The notes: a model not told the origin generated them from the sequence alone. Counted from the stretch's first letter, positions 1 through 11,863 are shown. The stretch: 64,000 bases of DNA from Fasciola hepatica (GCA_948099385.1 CANUEZ040000020.1:2326501-2390500), one strand, 5' to 3'. Numbers and translations: made by a program.

Positions 1-1190
1 GGGTCATGGAAAGTGAGATGGTAAAAAGAAGTGGCGACTGAGTTGAACGGGATACGCAGGGGCAGGTAGTTACCGCCCGATCAGGGCCGACGAAATAACT
101 GTATTTGGTTGGGCTGGCCCATCCTGTCTTCAGGAAAGAGCGTGGAGCTTGACAATCGAGGCCGTTGGTTAAAACTTAACTAGGGATTGTTTATTTGTAT
201 CATTGAAGGAGAGGGAAGTTGGTTACAGAGGTTTGGCGGAAGGTGCCGGCGCTCAGCCAGATGATTGGGAAACTGTTTTTGCATTCTTGGAGAATATAGT
301 ATGTTTGGTCCCGATGCACGATGATGCATTACTCGGTGGCCGTTTTCGCCTATACTGTATAGTGGGTTTGGGAGGACCTTGTTGATTAGCCGAGGTACCG
401 CGCTAATACAGCGAGGCGGGGTTGGCTGCTTTGGGGTGATGCAGGGTTGCGACCTTCTCACCAACAAGCATGGATTACTTGGGGTATACTCGGAGTGCTT
501 GGGGGGTTCTAGATGGGGCTCTCAGAAGACTTGTAGAAGGGGTTACGGGAGTAGCCGGAGTAGCTTAAATCTGTGGGTGGACACAGAATTCTGTCGGCTG
601 GTAGGCCGATTGGCTGTTCAGTAGATCATGGCTTTTATGAGCGATTTGTGGCCGCAAGACGGTAGGACACGAGTTGGGACAGGACGGGCTTTTGGCAACA
701 GACTTCCTCGGAGTCTTTTCCGGTGGTGAGACGGTGGGCAGTAGATTTATATAAGTAGCAGCAGGCCTGGATGTAAGGGACTTTAATGGCCCTGGGCTAA
801 TAGATGTTTGGCATGGATATCGTTACCGTTTGTGGGAGCGGAGGTTGATGGTAGGAGGTAAGGCCGTTTACTAGGAGGACGTGCTGGAGATGGGGTGGCG
901 GTCAGGTCTAGGTCAACTACAGTAGTGCAGGCAACTGAGGGCTTTTGTGTTACGGGTTGGCTCGACAGGCGGCGAGACGAGACGGCGACTGGTATTTTAG
1001 CCGCAGGTTGCGTTGGTGAAGCTAAGGTACTTCTTAGTGATCGAAAAACCTCTCTTTGAAGGGGCATTTTATCCGGTAATATTCCGATTCTTTTGAATGG
1101 GATGAAGTTACCAATGATTTGCCAACTGGTTATGAATTATCTAGCTGTTATTTTGTCGGCGAATTGGAACTTCAAAGAACAGTCGTTGCG
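1..1190. other. Unassigned sequence, no supported gene
   Basis: Only short open frames (under 100 codons) occur on either strand. None shows a motif, zinc finger, catalytic signature or repeat that I recognise. It may be decayed transposon sequence, because everything recognisable downstream is, but nothing in the sequence itself shows this. Confidence 0.5.
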
Positions 1191-1670
1191 TTATGACTTT
1201 TTGCACAGCCGAGTGCAATAGCACCTGTGTAGTGCCATGTAGCAAGCATTCAGTATGGCGAGTTTGGTTGACGGCAGGGGCAGCCGGTCGGGGTTGTTGA
1301 AAACTATCGCGTTTCCGGCGTTGACTATAAGCTTATGAACCTCGGTCGCAACTGAGTCCAAGAAACGGCCCGCCATGGCTAGGCTTTGGAGATTAGCTAC
1401 AAGGGCGGGTTCCATTATGCTAGATATAGGGGATATCTTTGATAGAATATCATTGATGAACTGAATCTGGTTATTCAGGTCCGCCACTGTTTGATCTACC
1501 TCGTTGATCTTCTTGTTGACTAAGTCATAAACATCAACGGGAGCTACTGAGCATGGACTGAGTGCGGACTGAGGTTGAGTGTTCCTGGTTTTCCTGAGCC
1601 TGACAGTATGAATTGCCTGATTTGTACTCGGGACCTTGGCATGCTTGCGGAGGGCCTTTGGAACTTCCAT
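1191..1670 (-). pseudogene. ORF1-like fragment of a LINE-type element
   Basis: An open frame of 159 codons on the minus strand. Its middle reads as a short helical stretch (NDILSKISP), followed some 50 residues later by AIVFNNPDRLPLP. The same two blocks in the same order (DEILSKVSP, then AVVFNVPDRL) occur in the minus-strand frame at 3941-4288 and its inverted copy at 12091-12438, so these are diverged relatives of one repeated protein. A helical segment followed by an 'xVVFNVPD' strand resembles the coiled-coil to RRM transition of LINE ORF1 proteins; this is inference from motif shape. No endonuclease or RT follows nearby. It is best treated as a decayed mobile-element fragment. Confidence 0.35.
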
Positions 1671-2782
1671 AAGTAGTTTGGGCGATAATGTGAGGAAGGC
1701 AGAAAGATTATGAGTAAGTAAGTTGACCTATTTGAACGTGTAAAGCTACGTATAAAATTTTGGATATTTTTCCTTAGCCTTTCTAGCTAAATGAAAAACG
1801 GTTATAAGCTTCATAAACATAAAAACCAGATAACCTAGGGAAAATAGAGGCTTGGCGTAGCGCAGCGACAGCTTGTCCGTCAAGAATTTGGATGGCCAGT
1901 CTGATATACTGTACGGTCTAAAATGTCAGGAGCTATAACGTCCCTCCTTGAAAGTGAAATTGCGCTGTTAAATGCACCTTCATGACTCCAATCTGTCTAG
2001 TCCTCCCGAACTCTTCTCACACGGCCCCCCTATTGCCCACAAACATCAGTATGAGACCCTAGGTTGCAGTGGGTACGCAATGATCACTTATGCAGTGCGA
2101 GCCCATGGCTCCATTGCGCGTACTGGTCATCTCACGCATGTGTTTCTGTGCAATACATGTACCGGGAACTACGTAGCTGGTAGTAATAGGATGTCAAACT
2201 GCCAAAAGGTGGTGCATAGTCTGATACCCGGACTGTATTTATTACTGAAATGTGTATAACATTACTGTCGCACAACTTACTACAAAATTTCAGTTGGAAA
2301 CAGGTACATCTAAACCGTCGACTTTCGATTGTGTCACAAGTAAGTTCGGCAGTTAAGCATCAGCGAGCACAACTGTGACGGCACTGAGAGTTAGCCTAGT
2401 AAAGAGGAAGGATTACTATTAGAAGCACCCCTGCTAATAACTCTTACACGTAATTACGTACGCATATGTTCCAATGATTGAAGATCTGTAGACGCGTACC
2501 CGTATTTCGATAGACATATCTTCGATCCTCTCAAAAGGTCTGTTGAGGGATGTAGTCCCATATTAATTTTACTATATACGATGTAAGCCCAGCCAGAACA
2601 AAATGTGGTAAAAACGTATTAGTAAAATTTATTGGCCACTTCAAAAAAGGAGTTTAAGTGTTCATCGACCCGGAAAATATCGCTTTATGAAGCTCAATAG
2701 TATCGCTTAAATACCACGTAAATACCACGCTGAACGCGTTTAACGTCATATATTCAAGAACATCGCGGTACATACGCATCAA
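1671..2782. other. Unassigned AT-rich stretch
   Basis: There is no convincing open frame and no recognisable motif. A 95-codon frame at 1972-2259 resembles nothing I know. The stretch ends at the inverted repeat beginning near 2783. Confidence 0.5.
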
Positions 2783-3015
2783 AGTTTAAGTAATCCATGG
2801 CCATAATACTGTTACGTAAATGACTCTTTGTACATATACGCATACCAAGGTATGCATTACTTTGAGTACGTGTTTTAGTGGCACCCGTAACGCTCAAAAA
2901 GGGTGTATATCATTTTGGTTCAGATTGGTGGATGTTCAAAGGACTTCGATTGCATTTACAGTAGGAAGGAAAAGCTTAAGCTTCCGATTCCACTAACAGG
3001 CTACTTCAAGTCCGT
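2783..3015 (+). repeat. Inverted repeat A, left copy
   Basis: About 233 bp that reappear reverse-complemented at 7305-7537 (left plus right coordinates sum to about 10320), with scattered mismatches. Both copies contain the self-complementary 12-mer AAGCTTAAGCTT (2972-2983 and 7337-7348). The pair encloses the left arm of the large palindrome, so it may be the long terminal inverted repeats of a DNA element or the trace of an earlier inverted duplication. Confidence 0.8.
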
Positions 3016-3399
3016 CCGGTAAGAAGTAATAATAAGAACGGCCGTTAGACACATCGGACAACAATGCTGGGTATACAATTTTTCGCAAAAAACTACCGTT
3101 AGTTGATGACAACTCCCGATGTTCTTCCAGTTGGAACTTTTATCTGTTAAGTAAACCTAATTCCGAACCCATTGATAAGCAGCTAACGGAATACCTCTAA
3201 AGTATGCTACACCGAGACTACAACTTCTTGGAAATAAATCTAAAACTAATATCGATATGTGACTGTGCGTGCCATGCCCGCGTTTTTAACCTCCTATAGG
3301 TGCAACATAAGTTTTTTGTTACACAGGACTAAACCGAGGAATCAATTCCTCGGATAAAATACTCCACATTGACTGAAGTGTTTAAGTGCAGAATGCACC
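3016..3399. other. Unassigned spacer
   Basis: Sequence between inverted repeat A and the LTR-like repeat X. No open frame or motif is recognisable. Confidence 0.5.
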
Positions 3400-3911
3400 G
3401 CGAAATGGAAACAGTTGTAGACTTGTTGCTAATGAACCCTCTAGCTGTTAGGTTGTCCATGAAGGGGAATAGCAGGAAGCAAACATGTCACAAGGGCTTT
3501 CTACGTAGCCTCCTGCTATGGCACATAGAGTGAGCCATATAGTACGAGGTTGGTTTAAAGAACAAATACTGAAAATCCCTCCAAATGTCCAATGTGCTCT
3601 GTGAATTTGACTGCATTTAACATTACCTTGAAAAGCTCGCTCATACACCACACTTTTTACGTTTGTTTATCCATGTGAGACATTTGTATTTGGCCTTGAA
3701 TCGTTTCTGACTGTCGTGCTTGAGCCACGGGTCTTTGGGCCTTTTGGTTTTACTGTGAAGTCTATTTGGCCGCTTACTTGATGTTTGCATATATTTGTAT
3801 CCTTTGTGAATTTCAATTTAGTACCGTAGAAACTACGAATCAATCTTGTTCTGGTTTTGGGATTCGGTTGAATTGGCTACGCGTTGCTCGATTTGCGGGA
3901 ATTGATTTACT
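3400..3911 (+). repeat. LTR-like repeat X, copy 1 (BEL/Pao family, plus orientation)
   Basis: About 510 bp found again reverse-complemented at 16246-16756 and, truncated, at 12469-12822. Copies 2 and 3 lie in the same orientation at the two ends of the BEL/Pao gag-pol remnant, as LTRs would. Identity between copies is high (a few substitutions per 100 bp). The outer edge of the big palindrome (3557) falls inside this repeat. That X is a BEL/Pao LTR is inferred from position; clear TG...CA ends were not resolved. Confidence 0.5.
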
Positions 3912-3940
3912 CTTGGTATGTTCTGTTTCGCGAAAGAAAG

Positions 3941-4288
3941 CTATAAGCGGTCTGGAACATTAAAAACCACTGCTTTCTTGGTGCTATTACTGCGGTGGTA
4001 TATTTCGGTAGAACCAGAGTCGAGGAGGTTTTCCACCGAAACCAAGTTCTTGGGCAAAGTGGCGGCTACAGTATCACGGAGAGTAGCCGGGGGTGAAACT
4101 TTTGAGAGGATTTCATCGATCAGCTCAACCTTGTTTCCAAGTTCGATGAAGCTCTGATAGAGGCCCTTTGGACCATTAAAAGCTTCATCGTCGACGTTAA
4201 CGAGGGCGATAGAGCAAGACCTGTCTTTTTGGAAGGAGTTGGGTGTGTTTGGATTTGCCTGCTTTAGCGATGCGGATTTTCCGAACAC
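3941..4288 (-). pseudogene. ORF1-like fragment, left-arm copy
   Basis: A 115-codon frame with the motifs DEILSKVSP and AVVFNVPDRL in the same order as the frame at 1191-1670. It lies antisense to the neighbouring gypsy pol (plus strand), so it belongs to a different element. No ORF2 follows. The carboxy end runs into repeat X. Assignment to a LINE ORF1 family rests only on the VVFNVPD-type motif and is weak. Confidence 0.35.
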
Positions 4289-4515
4289 TGGTTAGGGACC
4301 GGGATGGCACCATGAGTAAAAATATATGAAGGAGGTACAGGGGTAGCAGGAATTTGGTCAACTAGACAGAGACAAGCCAAAGGTTTGAGCAGACCGGGGG
4401 TGTAACTGGTTGCTGTATGCGCAAAGGTCTAGGTGAGACCTATGCGACAATGCGGTATAGAAGGTGGGCTATATGACCCACTATATATATAGTCGGGACT
4501 TGGAGACTTGGGACG

Positions 4516-4835
4516 ATGACGGATAGAGAGATAGTAGATTTAGCTGTGTGGTATGCACAGATGCAACCGTTAACGTATAGCTGGAGGAATGAGAAAGTCC
4601 CAAGCCTTCGTGGTAGTCCGAGGATTTGCTCTCGATTTACTCGTAGGCACGGACTTCCTGGGGACCTAACATTGCGTGGTGGATCTACGCAGCGGCATCC
4701 TGCACACGGAGGGGTTTTCTGTTCCATTCACAAAGACTCACAGCCATGTAAACCCATTTGTGGCGACCACAGCCTCAGGAAAAAAGATGGGGAACCTGTC
4801 GATATCCTGCTAAAATCGTCGGATGCCCTGTAGCA
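4516..4835 (+). pseudogene. Ty3/gypsy protease remnant, left arm
   Basis: In one frame (about 4590-4745) the translation contains LLVGTDFLG followed by a DLRSG-type strand, the usual carboxy-terminal signature of a retropepsin in Ty3/gypsy Pol; the longest open frame here (105 codons) is shifted relative to it. The amino-terminal DTGA active-site motif is not seen. A stop interrupts the LLVGTDFLG frame right after the motif. It lies directly upstream of the RT remnant in the same orientation, as expected for the PR-RT order. Confidence 0.55.
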
Positions 4836-4836
4836 G

Positions 4837-5418
4837 GTGATTGATAAATCGGCCACGGTTACTCAAATGGATGTCACTGGAGAAGTCCAACATAATACTG
4901 ACACCGGCTTTGCTCCTTCCCTTCAAATGCGCTCACAGAAGCTTCCACTCTGTCACGAAGCTTCGGTGGAGGATTTGATCCAGAAAATTCTAAGCGGTAA
5001 TGTAATTCAACCCTCAAACTCTTTATGGGCCGCACTGGTAGTTCTAGAGAGGAAAGAAAGGCCGATAAGGTTGTGCATGGATCGCCGAAAGTTGAACCAA
5101 GTGATGAGATAGACTCCCTCCCTCTGCCAAACGTCGACGATCCGTTAGAGTCCCTAGGGCTCAATATGGTCCGGCGCATTAGATCTAGCATCTGGCCATG
5201 GGAAAGTGGAAGTTGAGGGGCTGGATCGACAGAAGACAGCACTTAAGTCACCCGACTGGCAACATGGGCTTCAAACAGTGTCGTTAGGTTTAACGAACAC
5301 TCCTGCAACTTTCCAACGCTTGATGCAAACCGTATTGGGTGACCTGATTACTCAGTGCTGCCTTGTGTACCTGAAAGACGTAAATGTCAAAGGAAAGACA
5401 CCAGACGAATATACATAA
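4837..5418 (+). pseudogene. Ty3/gypsy reverse transcriptase remnant, left arm
   Basis: Three overlapping frames together cover the RT fingers and palm. They show SLWAALVVLERKERPIRLCMD (the usual SPWASPVVLVKKKDGSxRxCxD block), then a PLPNVDD block, then LGLTNTPATFQRLMQTVL leading to LVYLKDV. The catalytic YLDD box is present as YLKD, so the first of the two paired aspartates is lysine. At least two frame breaks and a stop at about 5112 make it non-functional. It is followed by RNase H and integrase remnants in the same direction. An inverted twin lies at 10961-11542 with the same lesions. Confidence 0.8.
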
Positions 5419-6058
5419 ACCTGGCCAGGGTGTTCAAAAAGTCGCGGCAGGTAGGCCTTTAACCCAAAACTTCTAAGTGTCATCTGTTACTACGTAAGTT
5501 GACCTACCTGGGACACGTGGTGTTGGCCTTGGAAATCCAGACTAGTTCGTCGAAAACAGAAGAGATTAAAACACGGCCTAGCCCCTTTTAGTGTTGAAGA
5601 AGTACGCTGTTTTCTCAGACTGGCTTCTTGTTATCACAGGTTCATTCAGAAGTTCGCAACAATAGCAGTGCCAATTAATTGCCTCCAGCAGCACAATCAA
5701 ACATTTCAATGGACCAGAAAGCAGCAAGCATCTTTCAAATAACTGCGGAGTCGGCTGTCCTAGGCACCTATTCCAGCCATTCCCGAAATATCCTAGTCCT
5801 CCAGCTAATCTGTTTTGGAAAGTGATGCTTCAGAAGAGGGCATTGATGCGGGGGGGGGGGGACCGGCAAATCATCAAACAAGTGACCCCATTTGGCTGCC
5901 AGACCTCAAGTAAACGAAAAATTCAGACAGAGGACCCGGAGCTTGTCTTCGTATACGATAGCCTAAAGGATAATGGTGACTCCAAACCGGCGAAGAAATT
6001 TCGGGGGCCAGTTACGAAACAGGGTGTTTACGGTCGCAGTGGAAAAACCGGCGGGTGA
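5419..6058 (+). pseudogene. Ty3/gypsy RT thumb and RNase H remnant, left arm
   Basis: Broken frames show a TYLGHVV block (the connection region after the RT thumb) near 5500, and a degenerate SDASEEGI block near 5823 corresponding to the TDAS start of RNase H. A run of 12 G at 5850-5861 interrupts the reading frame just after it; the right arm has 11 C at the same place. The last part (to 6058) is open but unrecognisable. Numerous stops are present. Confidence 0.6.
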
Positions 6059-6870
6059 TCGATAGCCTTTTGTTCATACAGTATGAACCGGAATACATGC
6101 GACTACTCATAGTACTACAGTCACAAGTGAGAAAGGTCCTAGCAAACCTCCACCTATTTCTCGGGCACCCGGGACAAAATAGAATGTATGACGCAGCACG
6201 CGTAAGACACGGGTGGCCACATCAGCGATGGGACGTCAAGGACGTCTGCAGAGACTGCCAAGTGTGCTCCAAGATGAAAGACACCATTCCGAACAGGCGA
6301 GCGCGGCTGATTTCTACCAAAACTGGGCACCCAAGCGAATGGTGAGAACCGGCATAATGGGACCACGGCCGGAAACCCAGCATGAAAACAAATATGTTGT
6401 CCTCATAGGCTATTTTATGATGAAGGTAGACGTTGCCGCTGTGCCGGTCATGGAGGAAGCAGCAGTGGCTCTGGCAGTTTTCGACCTTTGGATAGGCAAG
6501 TGGGAGGCACCCGGTCAATTGCATTGGGATAGGGGGAGCGGTCCCAAAAATCCTACAGCCTTTGAACCATGAAAACTGCTACAAATCGATAAAATTCGTA
6601 CTACGTCCTACCACTCTAAAGGCAATAGATTAGTCGTACGGACTAACCGAAGATTCAGGGCACAGATGAAGGCCTTTGTAGGAGACACGAGACTCTGGGA
6701 TCAGGCCCTAGAACAGTGTGTAATGGCACATAACTGCACGGTTCATTTGCCCACCGGACGTACGATCCACTTCCCATGGACAAGGAGGGAAATACAAATA
6801 TCTCGTTATATGCGAACGCCGTTTGTGGGTCGGTCGCCCCAGTCGACTTGTGGGTACATGGTCGACCTGA
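6055..6870 (+). pseudogene. Ty3/gypsy integrase remnant, left arm
   Basis: The frame at 6055-6345 carries a classic HHCC zinc domain: LHLFLGHPG, then CRDCQVCSKMK. After a frame shift, 6340-6572 carries the catalytic-core start (IMGPRPETQ, then LHWDRGSG, the usual LHSDQG block). The first catalytic aspartate, normally before IMGP, is glycine here. A third frame (6666-6875) contains MAHNCTVHLPTG, matching the downstream core helix. Frame breaks between the segments make it a pseudogene. The twin is at 9505-10325. Confidence 0.8.
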
Positions 6871-7304
6871 AATAAGCCCTGGTGGGGGCACATAAGCCGG
6901 CCCAAAAATGTCTACGACAAGGTCATCGATGGCAGAAAGATTATAACCACGGCGTACAAGGTGCTCTTTAAAAGTGTAGGAAAAGGTGCTCCTGAAATCC
7001 GAGACAAGGCTAATGGGAACCAGCACCAAGTTCAACAAAATGCGGAAAGGACCTTACGTAGTAAAGGGAATAAGTTCCTAAAATTTGTGTTTTTCTCGAC
7101 CAGTCAATCCGGAAACAGCCTTTTACGGCACGTTTTAATAGACTAAAACTGATATTCATCCCCAATACGCCTACTAGGTCCCAGGCCAGCGAAAGCTTGC
7201 CAGAGGCCGGAGAAGAAGTATAGTTGCCCACTCGAGGTGGTTTAGCCAGGCACCGGAGCGGTGCCTTATTAAGGAGGAAGCTGTGTGTCGCGAAAAACTA
7301 ACAG

Positions 7305-7537
7305 ACGGACTTTAAGTAGCCTGTTAGTGGAATCGGAAGCTTAAGCTTTTCCTTCCCACTGTAAATGCAATCGAAGTCCTTTGAACATCCACCAATCTGA
7401 ACCAAAATGATATACACCCATTTTGAGCGTTACGGATGCCACTAAAACACGTACTCAAAGTAATGCATACCTTGGTATGCGTATATGTACAAAGATTCAC
7501 TTATGTAACAGTATTATGGCCATGGATTAAGTAAACT
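7305..7537 (-). repeat. Inverted repeat A, right copy
   Basis: The reverse complement of 2783-3015. It begins five bases after the end of the palindrome I left arm, so the arm of the big palindrome is itself bracketed by this smaller inverted repeat. Confidence 0.8.
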
Positions 7538-8851
7538 AACAAGATTTTGCTTTTTGAACCCCGGCTCTCCCTCTCCTATTGAGTCATTGTCCTGTGAATT
7601 ATGTTTCAACTCACCGGTGACATCCATATGACAAGACATTCGCGGGATCCGGGAATATTTCGGCTTCGGCCTCCATCCGGGTACTGCACCAAGACCCGAC
7701 ATGGACCACTTCGTAACCGTGGATTGCTACACTCCCCCGAACGGTGAACTGAATCCGAACCCTGTACCATTTACAGAGTAAGCGAAAGAAGCATGAAACA
7801 GACAAAAAGTCGCAGCCTGCCGGGGTTTACCTCGATGTTCACATGTCAGAAACTCCAATCTCGAGGGTACAAGCTAACCTCGTTATGCCAAGGGCCGACA
7901 GGAATATCAAAGCTCTGTTCTTCCCAATCAGAATACCAATAGCCTGAGGTAAACCCCCCGAAGATTTCGTGCCAACAGATACTCTCATCGATTTTAGGAA
8001 TTTATACTCCGCAAGGACAACTGTGTTTCCGGAGTACCCGTAAGACCGCGAATAGCATTCAGAATAATTTCCATCCTGACTTATTTTCTCTTCGCCCTTC
8101 CTTCGATATTATTGATATTATCACTATTGTTATTCTTTATTCTTTTCCTTTGTAGTTTTCCCACTCCTCCTTGAGGCTTTTTAGACCCCCTGTCTTCTTT
8201 CATACAAGGGAGCTAACATATGAGTGACTAATCTTTTGCACAAAGAGTGAGAGCATTGCCCGCGAAGGCTTAACCCCATCGGAATGTTGCTGTTGCTACC
8301 CTCTCTGACGGTGACCCGATTATTATCACTTTACTTGAGTTTCTACCCACCGAGAGACACGAATTTCAAGATGTCTGAGTCCGGTGAGACACGGAGGCGT
8401 ACTGGTGCAAGAAACTGGGTTACCATTGATCGACCGGCAAGACCGCGCGCGGCTCGTTCTGTTCAGTAGTCCCGCTGTTTGATGTCCGCAGGATCTTCGA
8501 AAACAGAATGGTTTGCGCTGCTCATGCTAAAATGAATGCTCGGTTCCGTTGTCCCAGCCCACCGGCAATACCAAACAGAAATCACAGTCAAGGTCAGTAT
8601 TGTGAACACATTTTGTTGTCCGTTGGTCTATTTTGCAGTCCACTAGCAATGCCAGATTCAAGATACTGTCAGGATCCGTCTTTTGAGTCCTCTCTCCTTT
8701 TCTCGCTGCCTCTTTATCCAGTGAACAATCACCCATCTTACCCATGGGTTAGAGTCCCCAATCGGTGATGTTCAGACAAAAAGATAATCCCAGGACCCGA
8801 GAATATCTCGGCTGCGGCCTGGAACCCCTGTACTAACTCAAGACATTAAGG
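7538..8851. other. Central spacer of palindrome I, unassigned
   Basis: Short frames only. A loosely similar segment occurs twice in direct orientation (near 7640-7690 and 8788-8840, sharing a GGGAATAT-TCGGCT-CGGCCT-type core), which suggests an old internal duplication. A TC-rich, T-rich strip lies at about 8100-8175. No gene is supported. Confidence 0.4.
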
Positions 8852-9049
8852 CAAATTGTAGAATGAAGCAGGAATCCATGTGGAATGAGAATATGTATTA
8901 GGTGTTACCTAATGTAATAGACCGTTAGAACGAAACAGCAGACATTACTGTTCAGATGTTCAACGGTTGTTCAGAATGTTCGTCCAAAGTAGCGGAAAGC
9001 AAGTCTTTAATAGAACGGAACACGGAGGTGTCTTGACAGAATCAACATT
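8852..9049 (+). mobile_element. CR1-like LINE 5' fragment
   Basis: A direct-orientation, clearly diverged copy of 25575-25797: both contain AATTGTAGAATGAAGC, a TGTATTAGGTGTTACCT segment, GAAACAGCAGACATTACTGT and GGTGTCTTGACAGAATCAAC. At 25.6 kb this sequence heads a CR1-like LINE, so here it is a detached 5' end. It stops just before the right arm of palindrome I. Confidence 0.7.
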
Positions 9050-9504
9050 CGAACCGGTTGGTCACCACCATGGTTAAACCAGTTTTTCGCGACACACAGC
9101 TTCCTCCTTAATAAGGCACCGCTCCGGTGCCTGGCTAAACCACCTCGAGTGGGCAACTATACTTCTTCTCCGGCCTCTGGCAAGCTTTCGCTGGCCTGGG
9201 ACCTAGTAGGCGTATTGGGGATGAATATCAGTTTTAGTCTATTAAAACGTGCCGTAAAAGGCTGTTTCCGGATTGACTGGTCGAGAAAAACACAAATTTT
9301 AGGAACTTATTCCCTTTACTACGTAAGGTCCTTTCCGCATTTTGTTGAACTTGGTGCTGGTTCCCATTAGCCTTGTCTCGGATTTCAGGAGCACCTTTTC
9401 CTACACTTTTAAAGAGCACCTTGTACGCCGTGGTTATAATCTTTCTGCCATCGATGACCTTGTCGTAGACATTTTTGGGCCGGCTTATGTGCCCCCACCA
9501 GGGC

Positions 9505-10325
9505 TTATTTCAGGTCGACCATGTACCCACAAGTCGACTGGGGCGACCGACCCACAAACGGCGTTCGCATATAACGAGATATTTGTATTTCCCTCCTTGT
9601 CCATGGGAAGTGGATCGTACGTCCGGTGGGCAAATGAACCGTGCAGTTATGTGCCATTACACACTGTTCTAGGGCCTGATCCCAGAGTCTCGTGTCTCCT
9701 ACAAAGGCCTTCATCTGTGCCCTGAATCTTCGGTTAGTCCGTACGACTAATCTATTGCCTTTAGAGTGGTAGGACGTAGTACGAATTTTATCGATTTGTA
9801 GCAGTTTTCATGGTTCAAAGGCTGTAGGATTTTTGGGACCGCTCCCCCTATCCCAATGCAATTGACCGGGTGCCTCCCACTTGCCTATCCAAAGGTCGAA
9901 AACTGCCAGAGCCACTGCTGCTTCCTCCATGACCGGCACAGCGGCAACGTCTACCTTCATCATAAAATAGCCTATGAGGACAACATATTTGTTTTCATGC
10001 TGGGTTTCCGGCCGTGGTCCCATTATGCCGGTTCTCACCATTCGCTTGGGTGCCCAGTTTTGGTAGAAATCAGCCGCGCTCGCCTGTTCGGAATGGTGTC
10101 TTTCATCTTGGAGCACACTTGGCAGTCTCTGCAGACGTCCTTGACGTCCCATCGCTGATGTGGCCACCCGTGTCTTACGCGTGCTGCGTCATACATTCTA
10201 TTTTGTCCCGGGTGCCCGAGAAATAGGTGGAGGTTTGCTAGGACCTTTCTCACTTGTGACTGTAGTACTATGAGTAGTCGCATGTATTCCGGTTCATACT
10301 GTATGAACAAAAGGCTATCGATCAC
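9505..10325 (-). pseudogene. Ty3/gypsy integrase remnant, right arm
   Basis: The minus-strand twin of 6055-6870: HHCC zinc domain (10035-10325), catalytic-core pieces (9808-10167) and the downstream core helix (9505-9714). It carries the same glycine in place of the first catalytic aspartate and the same frame breaks as the left arm, so damage preceded the duplication. Confidence 0.8.
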
Positions 10326-10564
10326 CCGCCGGTTTTTCCACTGCGACCGTAAACACCCTGTTTCGTAACTGGCCCCCGAAATTTCTTCGCCGGTTTGGAG
10401 TCACCATTATCCTTTAGGCTATCGTATACGAAGACAAGCTCCGGGTCCTCTGTCTGAATTTTTCGTTTACTTGAGGTCTGGCAGCCAAATGGGGTCACTT
10501 GTTTGATGATTTGCCGGTCCCCCCCCCCCGCATCAATGCCCTCTTCTGAAGCATCACTTTCCAA
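10322..10564 (-). pseudogene. Ty3/gypsy RNase H remnant, right arm
   Basis: An 80-codon frame beginning ESDASEEGI, which matches the TDAS block at the start of RNase H. Because this arm has one base fewer in the homopolymer (C11 at 10519-10529), the RNase H start and the downstream sequence are in one frame here, whereas the left arm is shifted. Confidence 0.6.
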
Positions 10565-10960
10565 AACAGATTAGCTGGAGGACTAGGATATTTCGGGAAT
10601 GGCTGGAATAGGTGCCTAGGACAGCCGACTCCGCAGTTATTTGAAAGATGCTTGCTGCTTTCTGGTCCATTGAAATGTTTGATTGTGCTGCTGGAGGCAA
10701 TTAATTGGCACTGCTATTGTTGCGAACTTCTGAATGAACCTGTGATAACAAGAAGCCAGTCTGAGAAAACAGCGTACTTCTTCAACACTAAAAGGGGCTA
10801 GGCCGTGTTTTAATCTCTTCTGTTTTCGACGAACTAGTCTGGATTTCCAAGGCCAACACCACGTGTCCCAGGTAGGTCAACTTACGTAGTAACAGATGAC
10901 ACTTAGAAGTTTTGGGTTAAAGGCCTACCTGCCGCGACTTTTTGAACACCCTGGCCAGGT

Positions 10961-11542
10961 TTATGTATATTCGTCTGGTGTCTTTCCTTTGACATTTACG
11001 TCTTTCAGGTACACAAGGCAGCACTGAGTAATCAGGTCACCCAATACGGTTTGCATCAAGCGTTGGAAAGTTGCAGGAGTGTTCGTTAAACCTAACGACA
11101 CTGTTTGAAGCCCATGTTGCCAGTCGGGTGACTTAAGTGCTGTCTTCTGTCGATCCAGCCCCTCAACTTCCACTTTCCCATGGCCAGATGCTAGATCTAA
11201 TGCGCCGGACCATATTGAGCCCTAGGGACTCTAACGGATCGTCGACGTTTGGCAGAGGGAGGGAGTCTATCTCATCACTTGGTTCAACTTTCGGCGATCC
11301 ATGCACAACCTTATCGGCCTTTCTTTCCTCTCTAGAACTACCAGTGCGGCCCATAAAGAGTTTGAGGGTTGAATTACATTACCGCTTAGAATTTTCTGGA
11401 TCAAATCCTCCACCGAAGCTTCGTGACAGAGTGGAAGCTTCTGTGAGCGCATTTGAAGGGAAGGAGCAAAGCCGGTGTCAGTATTATGTTGGACTTCTCC
11501 AGTGACATCCATTTGAGTAACCGTGGCCGATTTATCAATCAC
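10961..11542 (-). pseudogene. Ty3/gypsy reverse transcriptase remnant, right arm
   Basis: The twin of 4837-5418, with the same three frames, the same stop after the LCMDRRKLNQ block and the same YLKD in place of YLDD. Shared lesions mean both arms descend from one already dead copy. Confidence 0.8.
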
Positions 11543-11545
11543 CTG

Positions 11546-11863
11546 CTACAGGGCATCCGACGATTTTAGCAGGATATCGACAGGTTCCCCATCTTTTTTC
11601 CTGAGGCTGTGGTCGCCACAAATGGGTTTACATGGCTGTGAGTCTTTGTGAATGGAACAGAAAACCCCTCCGTGTGCAGGATGCCGCTGCGTAGATCCAC
11701 CACGCAATGTTAGGTCCCCAGGAAGTCCGTGCCTACGAGTAAATCGAGAGCAAATCCTCGGACTACCACGAAGGCTTGGGACTTTCTCATTCCTCCAGCT
11801 ATACGTTAACGGTTGCATCTGTGCATACCACACAGCTAAATCTACTATCTCTCTATCCGTCAT
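11546..11863 (-). pseudogene. Ty3/gypsy protease remnant, right arm
   Basis: The twin of 4516-4833; the LLVGTDFLG signature is again out of frame with the longest open frame. Confidence 0.5.

Larger units (their letters stand above)
4516..7230 (+). mobile_element. Broken Ty3/gypsy retrotransposon, left arm copy
   Basis: The order PR-RT-RNase H-INT on one strand is that of a Ty3/gypsy pol. No gag of this family and no LTR pair could be recognised around it, so only an internal segment remains. It lies within the left arm of palindrome I and is flanked on the 5' side by antisense ORF1-like sequence and repeat X. Integrase ends near 6875; 6876-7230 has no identifiable domain. Confidence 0.75.
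3557..7299 (+). repeat. Palindrome I, left arm (3.74 kb)
   Basis: Every open frame in this interval has a reverse-complement twin in 9081-12822. Coordinates sum to 16380 on the inner side and 16379 on the outer side of a homopolymer, the one-base change being a G12 run at 5850-5861 against C11 at 10519-10529. Inside the arm the translations are essentially identical, including stops and frame breaks. The arm ends abruptly at 7299 (matching 9081) and at 3557 (matching 12822). The contents are a composite of repeat X, an ORF1-like fragment and a broken Ty3/gypsy pol. Confidence 0.93.
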
